A stretch of DNA of 64,000 nt from Protonemura montana (Eukaryota > Arthropoda > Insecta > Plecoptera > Nemouridae), in assembly GCA_947568835.1 (NCBI GenBank), contig OX387610.1:4566001-4630000 (forward strand). The letters are read 5' to 3'. Made by a program: the position numbers and the translations under genes. The notes beneath the pieces were generated by a model that was not told the origin of the DNA, searched no databases, and saw nothing but the letters and a program-made list of their open reading frames with translations. This document shows positions 43,263 through 53,819 of this stretch, one piece after another. Positions within the stretch are counted from its first letter, which is position 1; each line of letters begins with the position of its first letter.

Positions 43263-43436
43263 TCATGTGTATGATGGTAACCCACCCAATACCTGACCCA
43301 GAGCAGTGTTGCTTAACGTCGATGATCTCACGAGGACCGGTGTTTCCAACACGCCAAACCGTTCGGTGGTCACCCATCTAATACCTGATCCAGCGCAGTG
43401 TTGCTTAACTTCGGTTATCTCATGAGAACCGGTATT
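43263..43436 (-). repeat. Two 5S-derived 92-bp units
   Basis: GGTAACCCACCCAATACCTG then GCAGTGTTGCTTAACGTCGA is followed at about 92 bp by GGTCACCCATCTAATACCTG and GCAGTGTTGCTTAACTTCGG. Between them is CGAGGACCGGTGTTTCCAAC then ACGCCAAACCG. It is a dimer of the same 5S unit as at 31956-32690, on the minus strand. Confidence 0.85.
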
Positions 43437-43839
43437 GCCTAAGACTAACAATATTTACAGAATTTATCAAAGAAAATACATTTTCAAATATCGTCGATAC
43501 GGGTGGGTAGAAGATGTCCATGCATAGAGAAGTATTTTACCGCGACTTGGAAGGGCGAATACTTATTGGGAGATTGGGAGTCGTCCGCTTATCTTTATTG
43601 ACCAACAGGAATTCGTGTGGGCCCGGTGTGTGGGTTGGGTTCGATGACCCGACAACATCCGCTCAACATATCACTCAAAGGACCAGGGTCGAACAACTGT
43701 TAGGTTTTTGCCTTAATCCAACTCAATTTTTAGCTTTCTTTTACAACATGGCCAGAAAATTCCTGCAAAAACTGGTCATATATCACTCATGGAACTCACA
43801 AGAACCAAGCTACAAACATTGGAGCTGTCGAATAGGTGT
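43437..43839. other. No recognisable gene
   Basis: A 112-codon plus frame (43514-43852) runs into the tRNA-like fragment at its end, so it is unlikely to be a real gene. No motif is recognised. Confidence 0.45.
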
Positions 43840-43925
43840 AGCAAAGCGATAGGTGGAGATCGAGGTTCGAGTCCCCGTTTGGGCATCAATTTTTGAGCGG
43901 TTATAGTGTTGATAATAATACAATT
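43840..43925 (+). mobile_element. tRNA-like TIR element, 3' half
   Basis: GCGATAGGTGGAGATCGAGG, TTCGAGTCCCCGTTTGGGCA, then TCAATTTTTGAGCGGTTATA and GTGTTGATAATAATAC. It starts within the anticodon arm; the 5' half is missing. Confidence 0.65.
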
Positions 43926-44145
43926 GTAGCTGTCGCACCAAAATAACAGCAACGAATCCTAGGTATTAGAAGTAGGATTAGAGGGAATTAGGTATTTCAT
44001 CCTAATACAGCAACGAATCCAACGTCAAATCGGAGTTATTCGAGTTTGACAGGTTGTGACGTGATATAGCATCACTAGAATCAGAGTGACTGTGAGTATT
44101 CACAGCCTCATGGTTCTACTCCTTGGAGAACTGTCATTCTCATCA

Positions 44146-44338
44146 AATACACTAAAATCGTCTCAAAAAGCCAGTGTCCAAATAGCTAAATGGGTTAGAG
44201 CAACACCCGCGATAGGTGGAGATCGGGGTTTGAGTCCCCGTGTGGGCATCAATTTTTGAGACTGTTATAGTGTTCTTAATAATAAAATACCCCGCGCATT
44301 GCAAGCGTTTGCAATTTAAATAAGATTTCATCCTAAAA
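44146..44338 (+). mobile_element. tRNA-like TIR element
   Basis: Begins ACACTAAAATCGTCTCAAAA, holds a tRNA-like core (44176-44248), then TTTTTGAGACTGTTATAGTG, AATAATAAAATACCCCGCGC and ATTGCAAGCGTTTGCAATTT then AAATAAGATTTCATCCTA. The left part is nearly identical to 28385-28420 and lacks the outer inverted end, so both copies may share a derived left end. Confidence 0.75.
44176..44248 (+). tRNA. tRNA-like sequence inside a TIR element (probable pseudo-tRNA)
   Basis: Acceptor GTCCAAA with TGTGGGC (imperfect), D-arm region GCTAAATGGGTTAGAGC, anticodon arm ACACC-CGCGATA-GGTGG, T arm CGGGG-TTTGAGT-CCCCG. The overall length and arm order fit a tRNA, but the loop lacks U33 and no anticodon can be trusted. 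Confidence 0.5.
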
Positions 44339-44759
44339 CACCGGTCGCAACTTGCCTTCCTGCCTCAACGCCACGCCCATTTAATCACTGAATAATCACT
44401 ATAATAATCAACTATAATTACAAGCAACTTACTACATTACTATACTACAAGCAAAGATAATGAGCTCGATCAATTCATACTGAGAAAACAATTAGAAGCT
44501 AACCGACAGAGCGCGCAGATCTCCAGTACGTTGATTGACGTTCCAATTACGTGCCCCCCCCCCCCCCCCCCCTCCCTTCACAACTACCACCCAGCTACCC
44601 CAAGGGGGTCGCAAAACCTCGTGATCAACATTTCAACTGTCTACCCTTAAAAAAGAGAAGTAATATCTCAAAAGACTCGACTTTGACAGGAGCTGTCAGG
44701 CATATATTTTAAAATTGCGTTCTCGTTCGCCGTCTTCCCGTATGTATTCTAAGCGCTTC
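44339..44759. other. No recognisable gene; (C)19 run
   Basis: A run of 19 C lies at 44554-44572. No gene was seen. Confidence 0.5.
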
Positions 44760-44845
44760 GACGTGTTCGCCGCTAGATGGCGTTGGTGGCGTTGCAGTGG
44801 CGGCGTTGGTGGCGTTGCAGTGGCGGTGCTGGTGTCGGTATCGTG
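44760..44845 (+). repeat. Short 24-bp GC-rich tandem repeat
   Basis: GGCGTTGGTGGCGTTGCAGT then GGC occurs twice, with GGCGGTGCTGGTGTCGG as a third diverged unit. Confidence 0.7.
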
Positions 44846-45301
44846 TTAGGAAAAATAGTGGAAGTTTAGCTGAAAAAGCAATGATATTTACGAAAAGCTT
44901 GTTTCAAAATGGTTATTGAATGTTTAATTAGTATTGTTTTACCATTTAAATGAACTCGATTTTTTTTCTGTAAGCGATGTTAAGGTAAGGTAAGAGATGT
45001 AACATATGTTTAACATGTTTGGCTCTTCAAGAAAGGTTTTAAGAAATTTTTGACGGAAATCTTTTGACAGCTACCGTTATTTGTTTTCCAATAATTTATC
45101 TTGACAGCCTTGGAATACACGGAGTTTCCACAATGCAGTGACCGCCAGTTTTCAATGCCCAAATTTGAATTACGAGAGAGTTTTCAAAGAATAAAAAGTG
45201 AATTACTATTAAAATGAACAGTGTAGTTGGCGGTCCTGTTACCTAGCAAAGCATCGGGCGATTACTAGTATAATTAACTAAAAACCTTTTAAAATTCCTA
45301 T
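44846..45301. other. No recognisable gene
   Basis: AT-rich, no frame of note. Confidence 0.5.
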
Positions 45302-45374
45302 GCCCAAGTAGCTCAATTGGTTAGAGCAAAACGCTCAATAAGTGGATATCGGGGTTTGAGTCCCCGATTGGGCA
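45302..45374 (+). tRNA. tRNA-like sequence, best acceptor and D arm of the family
   Basis: Acceptor GCCCAAG pairs with ATTGGGC at six of seven positions. The A box TAGCTCAATTGGTTAGAGC and D stem GCTC/GAGC are perfect. The T arm is CGGGG-TTTGAGT-CCCCG. The anticodon arm (AAACGCTCAATAAGTGG) does not form a normal 5-bp stem, so the amino acid cannot be read. The flank TCAATATTTAGGGGTTACTA only loosely matches the element family. It is the least decayed head and the closest to the ancestral tRNA. Confidence 0.5.
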
Positions 45375-45963
45375 TCAATATTTAGGGGTTACTATTATTT
45401 TCAATCTATAAAAATGCATCATTGAGCGTAAACAGCTTTTTGGTTTAGAGTTTAACTTCAAATATTGAAAGCAACGCGATTTTCCTGTTGCGAGAAATGT
45501 TCGCTCTGGAGTTGATGAAATGAATTCCAACCTTCCGCTTGAGAACGTTGATAACGATATAATCCGGTTCGGTTGAACGAATTTCTCAGCTGTTGTGTTC
45601 CTGGCTTCATCGGGTCGAAATCTTTGCCGAGGATCAACTACTCGCGCGAAGACGCTTCACTGTCACTCGACTGGGCACGGTGGCGTTCCGAACTAACTAG
45701 ATTCCAACTAGGATTCTTGGGAACTGTAACGAGACGAATCATTGCAGTAGGCCTGTTCTGACTCAGAAAGTTTTTTCTTCTTTTTGAGTAGCACCCGAAA
45801 GTGCAGTTGGCAAATAAGAATAACTTTGTCGGATACAATCAAATATAAAATTTTCTATGCCGGTGTCAGTGTTTGCTAGGCACGTGTGATTGAGCGTCCA
45901 TTTTAACAAATAAATAACAAAATATTTTATTGTATTATCGTTTACACGGTCTAAAGTCAAAGC
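45375..45963. other. No recognisable gene
   Basis: Balanced to AT-rich. Frames at 45573-45761 are without support. Confidence 0.5.
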
Positions 45964-46890
45964 TTTTTTAAGACCATTGGTGTGAGAGCTTACTCAGGTC
46001 TATTGAAGTGGGAGCTTACTCAGGTATATTGGAGTGGGAGCTTACTCAGGTCTATTGGAGTGGGAGCTTACTCAGGTCTATTGAAGTGGGAGCTTACTCA
46101 GGTCTATTGGAGTGGGAGCTTACTCAGGTCTATTGGAGTGGGAGCTTACTCAGGTCTATTGGAGTGGGAGCTTACTCAGGTATATTGGAGTGGCAGCTTA
46201 CTCAGGTCTATTGGAGTGGGAGCTTACTCAGGTCTATTGGAGTGGGAGCTTACTCAGGTCTATTGGAGTGGGAGCTTACTCAGGTCTATTGGAGTGGGAG
46301 CTTACTCAGGTCTATTGGAGTGGGAGCTTACTCAGGTCTATTGGAGTGGGAGCTTACTCAGGTCTATTGGAGTGGGAGCTTACTCAGGTCTATTGGAGTG
46401 GGAGCTTACTCAGGTCTATTGGAGTGGGAGCTCACTCAGGTTTATTAGAGTAGGAGCTTACTCAGGTCTATTGGAGTGGGAGCTTACTCAGGTCTATTGG
46501 AGTGGGAGCTTAATCAGGTCTATTGAAGTGGGAGCTTACTCAGATCTATTGGAGTGGGAGCTTACTCAGGTCTATTGGAGTGGGAGCTTACTCAGGTCTA
46601 TTGGAGTGGAAGCTTACTCAGGTCTATTGGAGTGGGAGCTTACTCAGGTCTATTGGAGTGGGAGCTTACTCAGGTCTATTGGAGTGGGAGCTTACTCAGG
46701 TCTATTGGAGTGGGAGCTTACTCAGGTCTATATCTAGGTTTACTGTATACAACTAATCGGTCAAACCACTTGTCCGATCGCGACGAAACAAAAACTAGGC
46801 GACTCATCACACTATTGGCAACAGATTGACGCTTTTCAAAATAAAAAATATTATTTCGTCTTATAGTTACACGCGTTGTGAACGAGCCTG
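45964..46890 (+). mobile_element. Minisatellite-carrying element, copy 1
   Basis: A 26-bp array (45986-46730) sits between a short left flank (TTAAGACCATTGG) and a long right flank: TCTATATCTAGGTTTACTGT, CGGTCAAACCACTTGTCCGA, CGACTCATCACACTATTGGC, AACAGATTGACG, then a weaker match to about 46890. Both flanks recur in inverted order around the array at 53820-54525. The conserved flanks show that the array travels with, or was duplicated in, a larger unit. No transposase is visible. Confidence 0.75.
45986..46730 (+). repeat. 26-bp minisatellite, ~29 units
   Basis: Unit GAGCTTACTCAGGTCTATTG then GAGTGG, period 26 bp (46038, 46064). Units are nearly identical, with scattered single changes (GGTATATT, TTGAAGTGG, GGTTTATTAGAG). 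All three plus frames are open because 26 is not a multiple of 3; the 251-codon frame is an artefact. Confidence 0.97.
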
Positions 46891-47142
46891 TTCAAGGCGT
46901 TCTCCAGTATTTTCAAAAAAACGGGTGTAGCTGTATCTTATTGATACGGCCGATATTTAAGCGTGACTACGTTCAACTACCGCGTAGCCACGTAGGTCAA
47001 CTACAGTACTGACCGCACTTCACTTGCAAGTTATAAATCTCTCTTTATTTGGGTTGTGTTTTCATATCTAATTTACATGCTGAAGGACTTTACAGATTGG
47101 GATGGAAGTGTCATCTTGCGATATATATATTATTTTTTTCCA
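46891..47142. other. No recognisable gene
   Basis: Short spacer between the array element and the 189-bp satellite. An AT run lies at 47120-47140. Confidence 0.5.
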
Positions 47143-48245
47143 TTAGTCTAATGACGAGTGCCAAAAACGCCGCCTCCTCTCACGCCTCCAATATTTATTT
47201 TATCGAAAATAAAAAAAAAGTACTTTCAGAGAATTGTCTGAACTATTGAATGATAATAAACCACATTCTGTCCTTTGTTTCCTGTAGGCTGTAGGGGTTG
47301 TTACACAGTTGCCATTTTGCGTAATTTAACATTGGTCTTATGGAGAGAATTAAAAACGCCAACCCCTCTAACGCCTCCAATATTTATTTTATCGAAAATA
47401 AAAAAAAAGTACTTTTAGAGAATTGTCTGAACTATTGAATGATAATAAGTCGCATTCTGTCCTTTGTTTCCTGTAGGCTGTAGGCGTTGTTACACATTTG
47501 CCATTTTGCGTAATTTAACATTGGTCTTATGGAGAGCATTAAAAACGCCAACCCCTCTAACGCCTCCAATGTTTATTTTATCGAAAATAAAAAAAAAGTA
47601 CTTTTAGAGAATTGTCTGAACTATTGAATGATAATAAGTCGCATTCTGTCCTTTGTTTCCTGTAGGCTGTAGGCGTTGTTACACATTTGCCATTTTGCGT
47701 AATTTAACATTGGTCTTATGGAGAGCATTAAAAACGCCAACCCCTCTAACGCCTCCAATATTTATTTTATCGAAAATCAAAAAAAAGTACTTTTAGAGAA
47801 TTGTCTGAACTATTGAATGATAATAAGTCGCATTCTGTCCTTTGTTTCCTGTAGGCTGTAGGGGTTGTTACACATTTGCCATTTTGCGTAATTTAACATT
47901 GGTCTTATGGAGAGAATTAAAAACGCCAACCCCTCTAACGCCTCCAATATTTATTTTATCGAAAATAAAAAAAAAGTACTTTTAGAGAATTGTCTGAACT
48001 ATTGAATGATAATAAGTCGCATTCTGTCCTTTGTTTCCTGTAGGCTGTAGGGGTTGTTACACATTCGCCATTTTGCGTAATTTAACATTGGTCTTATGGA
48101 GAGCATTAAAAACGCCAACCTCTCTAACGCCTCTAATATTTATTTTATCGAAAATAAAAAAAAAGTACTTTTAGAGAATTGTCTGAACTTTTGAATGATA
48201 ATAAGTCGCACTCTATACTTAGCTTCCTGTAGGCTGTAGAGCTTG
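47143..48245 (+). repeat. 189-bp satellite, ~6 monomers
   Basis: Period exactly 189 bp (CATTCTG at 47264, 47453, 47642, 47831, 48020; diverged at 48209). The monomer has CTCTAACGCCTCCAATATTT, ATTTTATCGAAAATAAAAAA, AAAGTACTTTTAGAGAATTG, CTTTGTTTCCTGTAGGCTGT and TTTTGCGTAATTTAACATTG. The first and last monomers are the most diverged, as expected of an array homogenised in its middle. The length is close to a nucleosome repeat. Confidence 0.97.
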
Positions 48246-48600
48246 TTACACATTGGCTATTTTGGAGAGCAAATCCGTACATGCCTCCCTATATAATGCG
48301 CTTTAAGACGTAGTCACGTCAAAATAAATCCCAAATCCCAAATTCGTTCAATCTGTGAACACTTCCAAACTTGTAACGTTCCCGCCACTAAGTGCAGCTA
48401 GTTACCTGTCCCTCCACCGGGGCAAGTAGGTAGATGATCCTGAAGGGCTGCGACCCCGAGGAGAGTCAGTTGACTTCGGTCCTCCTAAGATTTCTGCACC
48501 AGTTCGCCGGAACTAAATCTTAATAAATAATTGTTTCCAATCCTAACTCTTGGCTTCGTTTTTACTTTGATTAGCGAAACCTAACAAACTTCAAATAATA
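48246..48600 (+). other. Possible promoter/poly(A) module next to the satellite
   Basis: The last monomer runs on into TGTTACACATTGGCTATTTT, then CTATATAATGCG (TATA-like, ~48290), self-complementary GC-rich blocks (GACCCCGAGGAGAGTCAG, GACTTCGGTCCTCC), AATAAATAATTG (poly(A)-signal-like, ~48522) and finally ACCTAACA. TGTTA...TAACA ends, a TATA box and a poly(A) signal would fit a solo LTR or TRIM, but I see no target-site duplication and no second copy here. Confidence 0.2.
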
Positions 48601-49898
48601 AAAAAAAAAAATCGAGGAAACCATTCTGGGAAACCTTTCTTAATAACTGTGTCCAGTTTATATCTATATTTTAGAGTGGATTTTCCGAAAAATGTGGTTA
48701 TTTTTTTTAGTTGCTGAAACAGTTTTTTACGAACCCAATCTAAAAAAAATCTCAAACAGGATTTTGTCCCCTGTATTCCCCAGAAAAACAAGATGGAGGC
48801 GATACAACCCACTTAAGATTTGGGCTGCGTCGTCACACATTTCCCGGGCACACTAAAATGAGCAATTTCTCAAATATTACACTTTTTCATAACCTCATTT
48901 TTATGACAGTGTTTAATGAAATTTCTGCTAAATTTCTTGCTCATTTTATTTCCTACTTTGTGTGAGAATATTCCATCGAATAAAACTTTAATGAAATTTC
49001 ACAAAGTTTTATTAAAAAAAAAAAAAAAAAACTCAGTTCCATTCAATTGTTTTGCTCTTTACGTCACTACGCTCTCACTTTAATTTCACCTTCCTCAAAT
49101 ATCCGCGCTCATCCAAAAACGCACGCCATCACCGTACTGGCCGTGACAAACCGCACGCCACTGTTTCATAGCTAAGCACATTGTCATGTCTTCCCGGGGT
49201 GTCATGAATCCGTATCGAATGTTTCGACGACAACCACGCGAAAAATGCCCCCCCACCCCGGCCACTCCCCGTTACATCCCCCTCCCACCAGCCCCAGCAC
49301 TTGGTAATATTAAACTAAATCAAATATAGAACAGCATTGAAGCAAGCGCCCTGTCGTGGAATGCAACACTCTAGCGCGTGATATACTGCAGAGGGGTTTT
49401 GGTGGCAGGGGTAGGGGGGGGTGGATTTTGGTAGTGCAAAAGCATGTTACGCTCGGAAATATCTTCTCTTGGGGGATGAAACTTTGAGAGTATTTATAAA
49501 TTATAACTTATAAACCGTACGGTGAACGGTAGCTGGGTTTGGTAAGGGATAGTGGGTTTAGGGGGGGGGGGGGAGCGTTTTGCTGGCATTGAGATGGATG
49601 CTGTTACGATTAGTGGGTTGGGACGGGGCGATATGTATCGGGGTTGGAAAATGGGTTTGTGATGGGCAGGTCCCGCGCGCTTTGTGGGGAGTTTTTGAAC
49701 TGAAATGTGGGGTGCGGGTGAAAAAAAGTGGTTTTTAATCTGTTGTGTGTAGGGTTTAGATAATCGCGTGTTTAAATTAACAAGTCTGTTACGCTTTACC
49801 CTGGTAAAAGTCTGTTATTGGTATGGCGTGATAACGGACAGTGATTTTACTAGGTAGGTTTCAAGGCTGAACAGGGCGAGCGTCAACAAATGAGAACT
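48601..49898. other. No recognisable gene; A and G runs
   Basis: Poly-A near 49013-49030; a run of 13 G at 49561-49573, in a G-rich stretch from 49390 to 49720. No gene was seen. Confidence 0.5.
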
Positions 49899-50046
49899 TG
49901 ATGATTGATTGATTAATTGATTTGTGGTGAATTGACAGTGGGCTTTGTGGCATTGGTCGAATGGCGTCGGTGAATGTGTAGATGATGATGCTAGTGATGG
50001 TAATCTAGACTTAAAGGGAAAAAAGGAAAGCCGGTGCCGGCACCTA
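49899..50046 (-). mobile_element. 5S-derived SINE, 3' part
   Basis: On the plus strand: TTGATTGATTAATTGATTTG at the tail, CAGTGGGCTTTGTGGCATTG, AATGGCGTCGGTGAATGTG and CCGGTGCCGGCACCTAGC. It stops there, directly against a second SINE in the same orientation. Confidence 0.85.
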
Positions 50047-50049
50047 GCA

Positions 50050-50325
50050 TAGATTGATGATTGATTTCTGGGGTTTAACGGCGCACTGTTTTGAAAACGG
50101 GCTATGTGGCACTGATCTGATGGCATCGGTGAAAAAGTGGATGATGATAAATCTAGCCTAGCGTAGAATGGATACAAGGGAACCAGGTGCCGGCACTTAG
50201 GCTGCTCCTGTCGGAGACTAGTGGGTCCACAGGCTTAACGTCTCTTCCCAAGGACGGTACAACTCAAACAACAGGATTCCTCCACAAATCCATGCTGTCG
50301 AGAGGTTGATAAGCAACGCGAATTG
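50050..50325 (-). mobile_element. 5S-derived SINE, 5'-truncated
   Basis: On the plus strand: GATTGATTTCTGGGGTTTAA, CGGCGCACTGTTTTGAAAAC, AGGTGCCGGCACTTAGGC, CAAGGACGGTACAACTCAAA and GAGAGGTTGATAAGCAACG. It lacks the head. It lies head-to-tail with the fragment at 49899, either as a nested insertion or as a tandem duplication with loss. Confidence 0.85.
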
Positions 50326-50885
50326 TAAAGCGCCGCCTGCTGAGGTATTTTCTCGACTTGCAAGACAATCGCGTGGCGATTTGTTGAATGAACGGCGAGG
50401 GTGAGCTTTGTGAATGAATTCAGCGCTAGCCAAGATTGGTGGACAAACTGCCAGAAATCTCAATGTGTTTTCATCCGCTTTTATTACCAGGACTTGAAGA
50501 GTAGCCAGATTTTCAGTGACTCACAAATTACAAAATAGCGACTCATTTTATGCGCCAGGAGGTAGGATGATAAATATCAGCTTTCATCGAATTCGCATGT
50601 GGAATCGAGTTTGTTCTGTTTTTTCAGATAAAGCAATGCACAGTTTAATTTATTTTGTCATTAAATGTGACTTTGTGAAAATCTCCTAACTTTACGAAAT
50701 ATACTGACATAAATGGGGACCATATCGAATGTAAATAATTTTTAATTATTTATTTCTCGCAGATTACTCGCATTTGTGACTGGTTTACGCTCAATTAATA
50801 TGTTTTAACGCTAACCTCAACAATTGATAAAAGTGTATCGATATTTTGATACGTAATTATTTGATATTAGAGGTTTGTTATCAAA
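50326..50885. other. No recognisable gene
   Basis: AT-rich and unremarkable. Confidence 0.5.
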
Positions 50886-51033
50886 GACGGCTGCAAGCGT
50901 CATCAGGTGGCACCTACCGTTATTACAAACATGCTGTTTAGTTCAACTTAATATTGGCAGAGTGCCAGCGTCTATTTTAAACTTTCTACTGAGCAAACGA
51001 GGCCGGCAACACGTGGTAACAGAGGTCGATAGC
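50886..51033. mobile_element. MITE family C, two inverted arms
   Basis: The left arm GACGGCTGCAAGCGTCATCA then GGTGGCACCTACCGTTATTA matches 17339. The right arm ACTTTCTACTGAGCAAACGA, GGCCGGCAACACGTGGTAAC and AGAGGTCGATAGC is the reverse complement of the inner part of the same element. The arms are separated by about 55 bases. Confidence 0.65.
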
Positions 51034-52167
51034 TGAGGAGGTGTTAAAGGTTTTAATCACGTCTCAAAATATCGATAAATCCTCATGTAAAGATCCATTG
51101 GGTGTAAATCAATCTCAAATTCGAGTAACCTGCGAAAACTAAAGCGAAATAAAATGCCTTAGCACTCGAAACGACGGTGACTTCTCCTGGCGGCAACTAG
51201 CATTTTTGTCGCTGTTAAGCAGTCATTTGGCGGTCATTTTTTGACAGTTTAACATGAGCTCCATGACTCTGACTAACTGTAAATCCAATGCTTGTACTGA
51301 TCTTTAGAAACAAATCACTTAAAATCGCACAACACGACCTCTATTTATAAATCCTCTCGCTGTGAAACATTTCATCAAGCTTACGCTACTCAACCACATA
51401 AAGATGTTTAGAAATCAAAACAAAAGCGACACAAACAGCAGACAGCTTTTCAAAACTCTGCATTCAACTTTTCAAAAAAAAAAAACTTACCTTTTTTTCA
51501 ATTTAGCAAAGAGCAGACACCTTAGATACAGCACAGAAAAGTTGCTTTCCTTCTCTCACATATAGAACAACATAGCAAACATCTCATTCAACCTTAGAAA
51601 TGTCGTAAAAGCCCGATCCATTATGCCATGTGACCCCTGTAGGTATCTGCTGCAGGATCATACTTGCCCTCACCCCCTTCCGCCCCACCCTGTTCTACCC
51701 CTAAACAACAAAACATAAAGCTGCCACGTCATATCCTCTTAAGCTACCACAGTATGGCTCTGGAGCGAGAGAGATTGATGACGTACTACAAGTACGTATG
51801 TGGACGGTAGGGTCATGTGGGGGACGATGGTAAAGTGCACTCACGGAATTTTTTTATGGTCTGACGGACTCTGTCAGTTTGACAGTTGTCTAGGGTCAAT
51901 GGTATGATTTTGGGGGGAGGGGGGAGAGATGAGGGTTTTGGAGAAATGCTTTGGATTTTTTTACTTGTGTGTCTGATTTTATTTTTAATTCCGAGCTCTG
52001 ATTTATTTATTGCATGAGCTAACAAGGTCGTTAATACCGCTAACAATGACATTTCACAACGTCTTTATGTTCATTTTAGTTATGGATAAAAGTAAACATA
52101 AATCCTAGGTACAACCTGCGAGCAAAATGATCAAATCAAATTGTCAGCTTTTTCGGCTTGTAAGAAA
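51034..52167. other. No recognisable gene
   Basis: Includes an A run at 51475-51484 and a GGGGGGAGGGGGGAG stretch near 51913. A donor-like CTTACCTTTTTTTC on the minus strand (51485) lacks a partner acceptor. Confidence 0.45.
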
Positions 52168-52790
52168 AAAAATGATCCATAAGAAAAACGAGCAGAAATT
52201 TTTTGACCACTAGCACCTAGTACATTGGACTGCTTGGAAAAACATGGCCCATAAGAATAACACAGAGACATTTTTCAACCCCTAGCACCTAGTACATTGG
52301 ACTGCTTGGAAAAACATGGCCCATAAGAATAACACAGAGACATTTTTCAACCACTAGCACCTAGAACATTGGACTGCTTGGAAAAACATGGCCCATAAGA
52401 ATAACACAGAGACATTTTTTGACCACTAGCATCTAGTACATTGGACTGCTTGGAAAAACATGGCCCATAAGAATAACACAGAGACATTTTTCAACCCCCA
52501 GCACCTAGTACATTGGACTGCTTGGAAAAACATGACCCATAAGAATAACACAGAGACATTTTTCAACCCCTAGCACCTAGTACATTGGACTGCTTGGAAA
52601 AACATGGCCCATAAGAATAACACAGAGACATTTTTCAACCCCTAGCACCTAGTACATTGGACTGCTTGAAAAAACATGGCCCATAAGAATAACACAGAGA
52701 CATTTTTCAACCCCTAGCACCTAGTACATTGGACTGCTTGGAAAAACATTGCCCATAAGAATAACACAGAGACACTTTTTGACCCCGTAT
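52168..52790 (+). repeat. 72-bp minisatellite, ~8.6 units
   Basis: Period exactly 72 bp (52243, 52315, 52387, 52459, 52531, 52603, 52675, 52747). The unit has AACATGGCCCATAAGAATAA, CACAGAGACATTTTTCAACC, CCTAGCACCTAGTACATTGG and ACTGCTTGGAAA. The first unit is diverged (TGATCCATAAGAAAAACG). The same unit opens this window at 1-80. Confidence 0.97.
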
Positions 52791-53819
52791 ACCTGGCTAA
52801 ATCTTCAGCATCTTTCACTTGTGCCAACGACGAAATGAAAAACTCGCTGCCGGGAAATCGACATAACACTCTCGACATCATAAAGAAAAGTTACGCTTAA
52901 CTTTTCGCTGAACTGTAAGAAAAAAAAATGGGTTTCAAAGTTCCCGTATTCTTTCTTGCGATGCTTTTTTTTTTACGTTCGCTCACAGACGAGTAAGTTT
53001 TAATAGGCTTCAAATCTAGAGTGACGTTCCTTTCGAATAAAATGGGGTAGTGGGGGGGGGGGGTCAAAACCTCCCCTTTCTTGCACCGATGGGGAGAGGG
53101 TTTTATTGTAGACGGCGTTTTTGACGAGTAACAGGTGTCATAAAGTCTCACGCTCAAAATTAAAACGTATTCATGAGAATGTTGTTTTAAAATTTTTAGA
53201 TCAATTTTGGAAAAACAGTGAAGCTAAGATGGTGGCTTGGTCGTGTCAAACTTACGAGTCAATTGATTTTGATTAATATGCTTGGAATAATACGGATTTT
53301 AATCGCTTTTTAGAAGATTTAAAACAGAAAACTTTTGGGTGGTTTATTCAAGTTTTTGACAGTTAGTGCGAGTATTGGGTAAACCCGGATCAAGGCGACT
53401 TGGAATGGAAAATTTGTGACTTAGACAGTGACAAATTGAGCTCAGTAACTAATAGTAAACTATGCTACTTACTTATGAGTTACTTTTCGACTGAGTTGGA
53501 TAGAATTCAAAGAAAACGGTTTTACCTCAAATACTATAAATGAACGATTTCAATCAAAGTCTGTGTTCAAAAATTGAAAACGCTCGATTAGAAATTAAAT
53601 AAGCCTGCCGCCAACATTGACACTTTTTAGTTTCACGTAGAAAATAATTGAATTCTTTTTAAGGTCATCATTTCGACAGTTATTTTCCGACTTATGCTAT
53701 TTTATATAGATTAACGATTAATTAATTTGAGACTCTAAAAACATTGTCATTTAACAAACTCATTGTGTCAAAATATTCGTAATAATCAACGTAAATCTTC
53801 ATAACTTTCCTGAAGTAAG
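52791..53819. other. No recognisable gene; (G)12 run
   Basis: A run of 12 G lies at 53052-53063. The 86-codon minus frame at 52897-53157 is without support. Confidence 0.5.

Noticed and set aside
43514..43852. 112-codon plus-strand frame
   Set aside because: Its end runs into a tRNA-like mobile-element fragment, and no domain is recognisable.
45982..46737. A 251-codon open frame with a repeating peptide, and its 261-codon counterpart at 53722-54507
   Set aside because: The frame exists in all three phases because a stop-free 26-bp unit is repeated. It has no start context, splice sites or non-repeat coding sequence.
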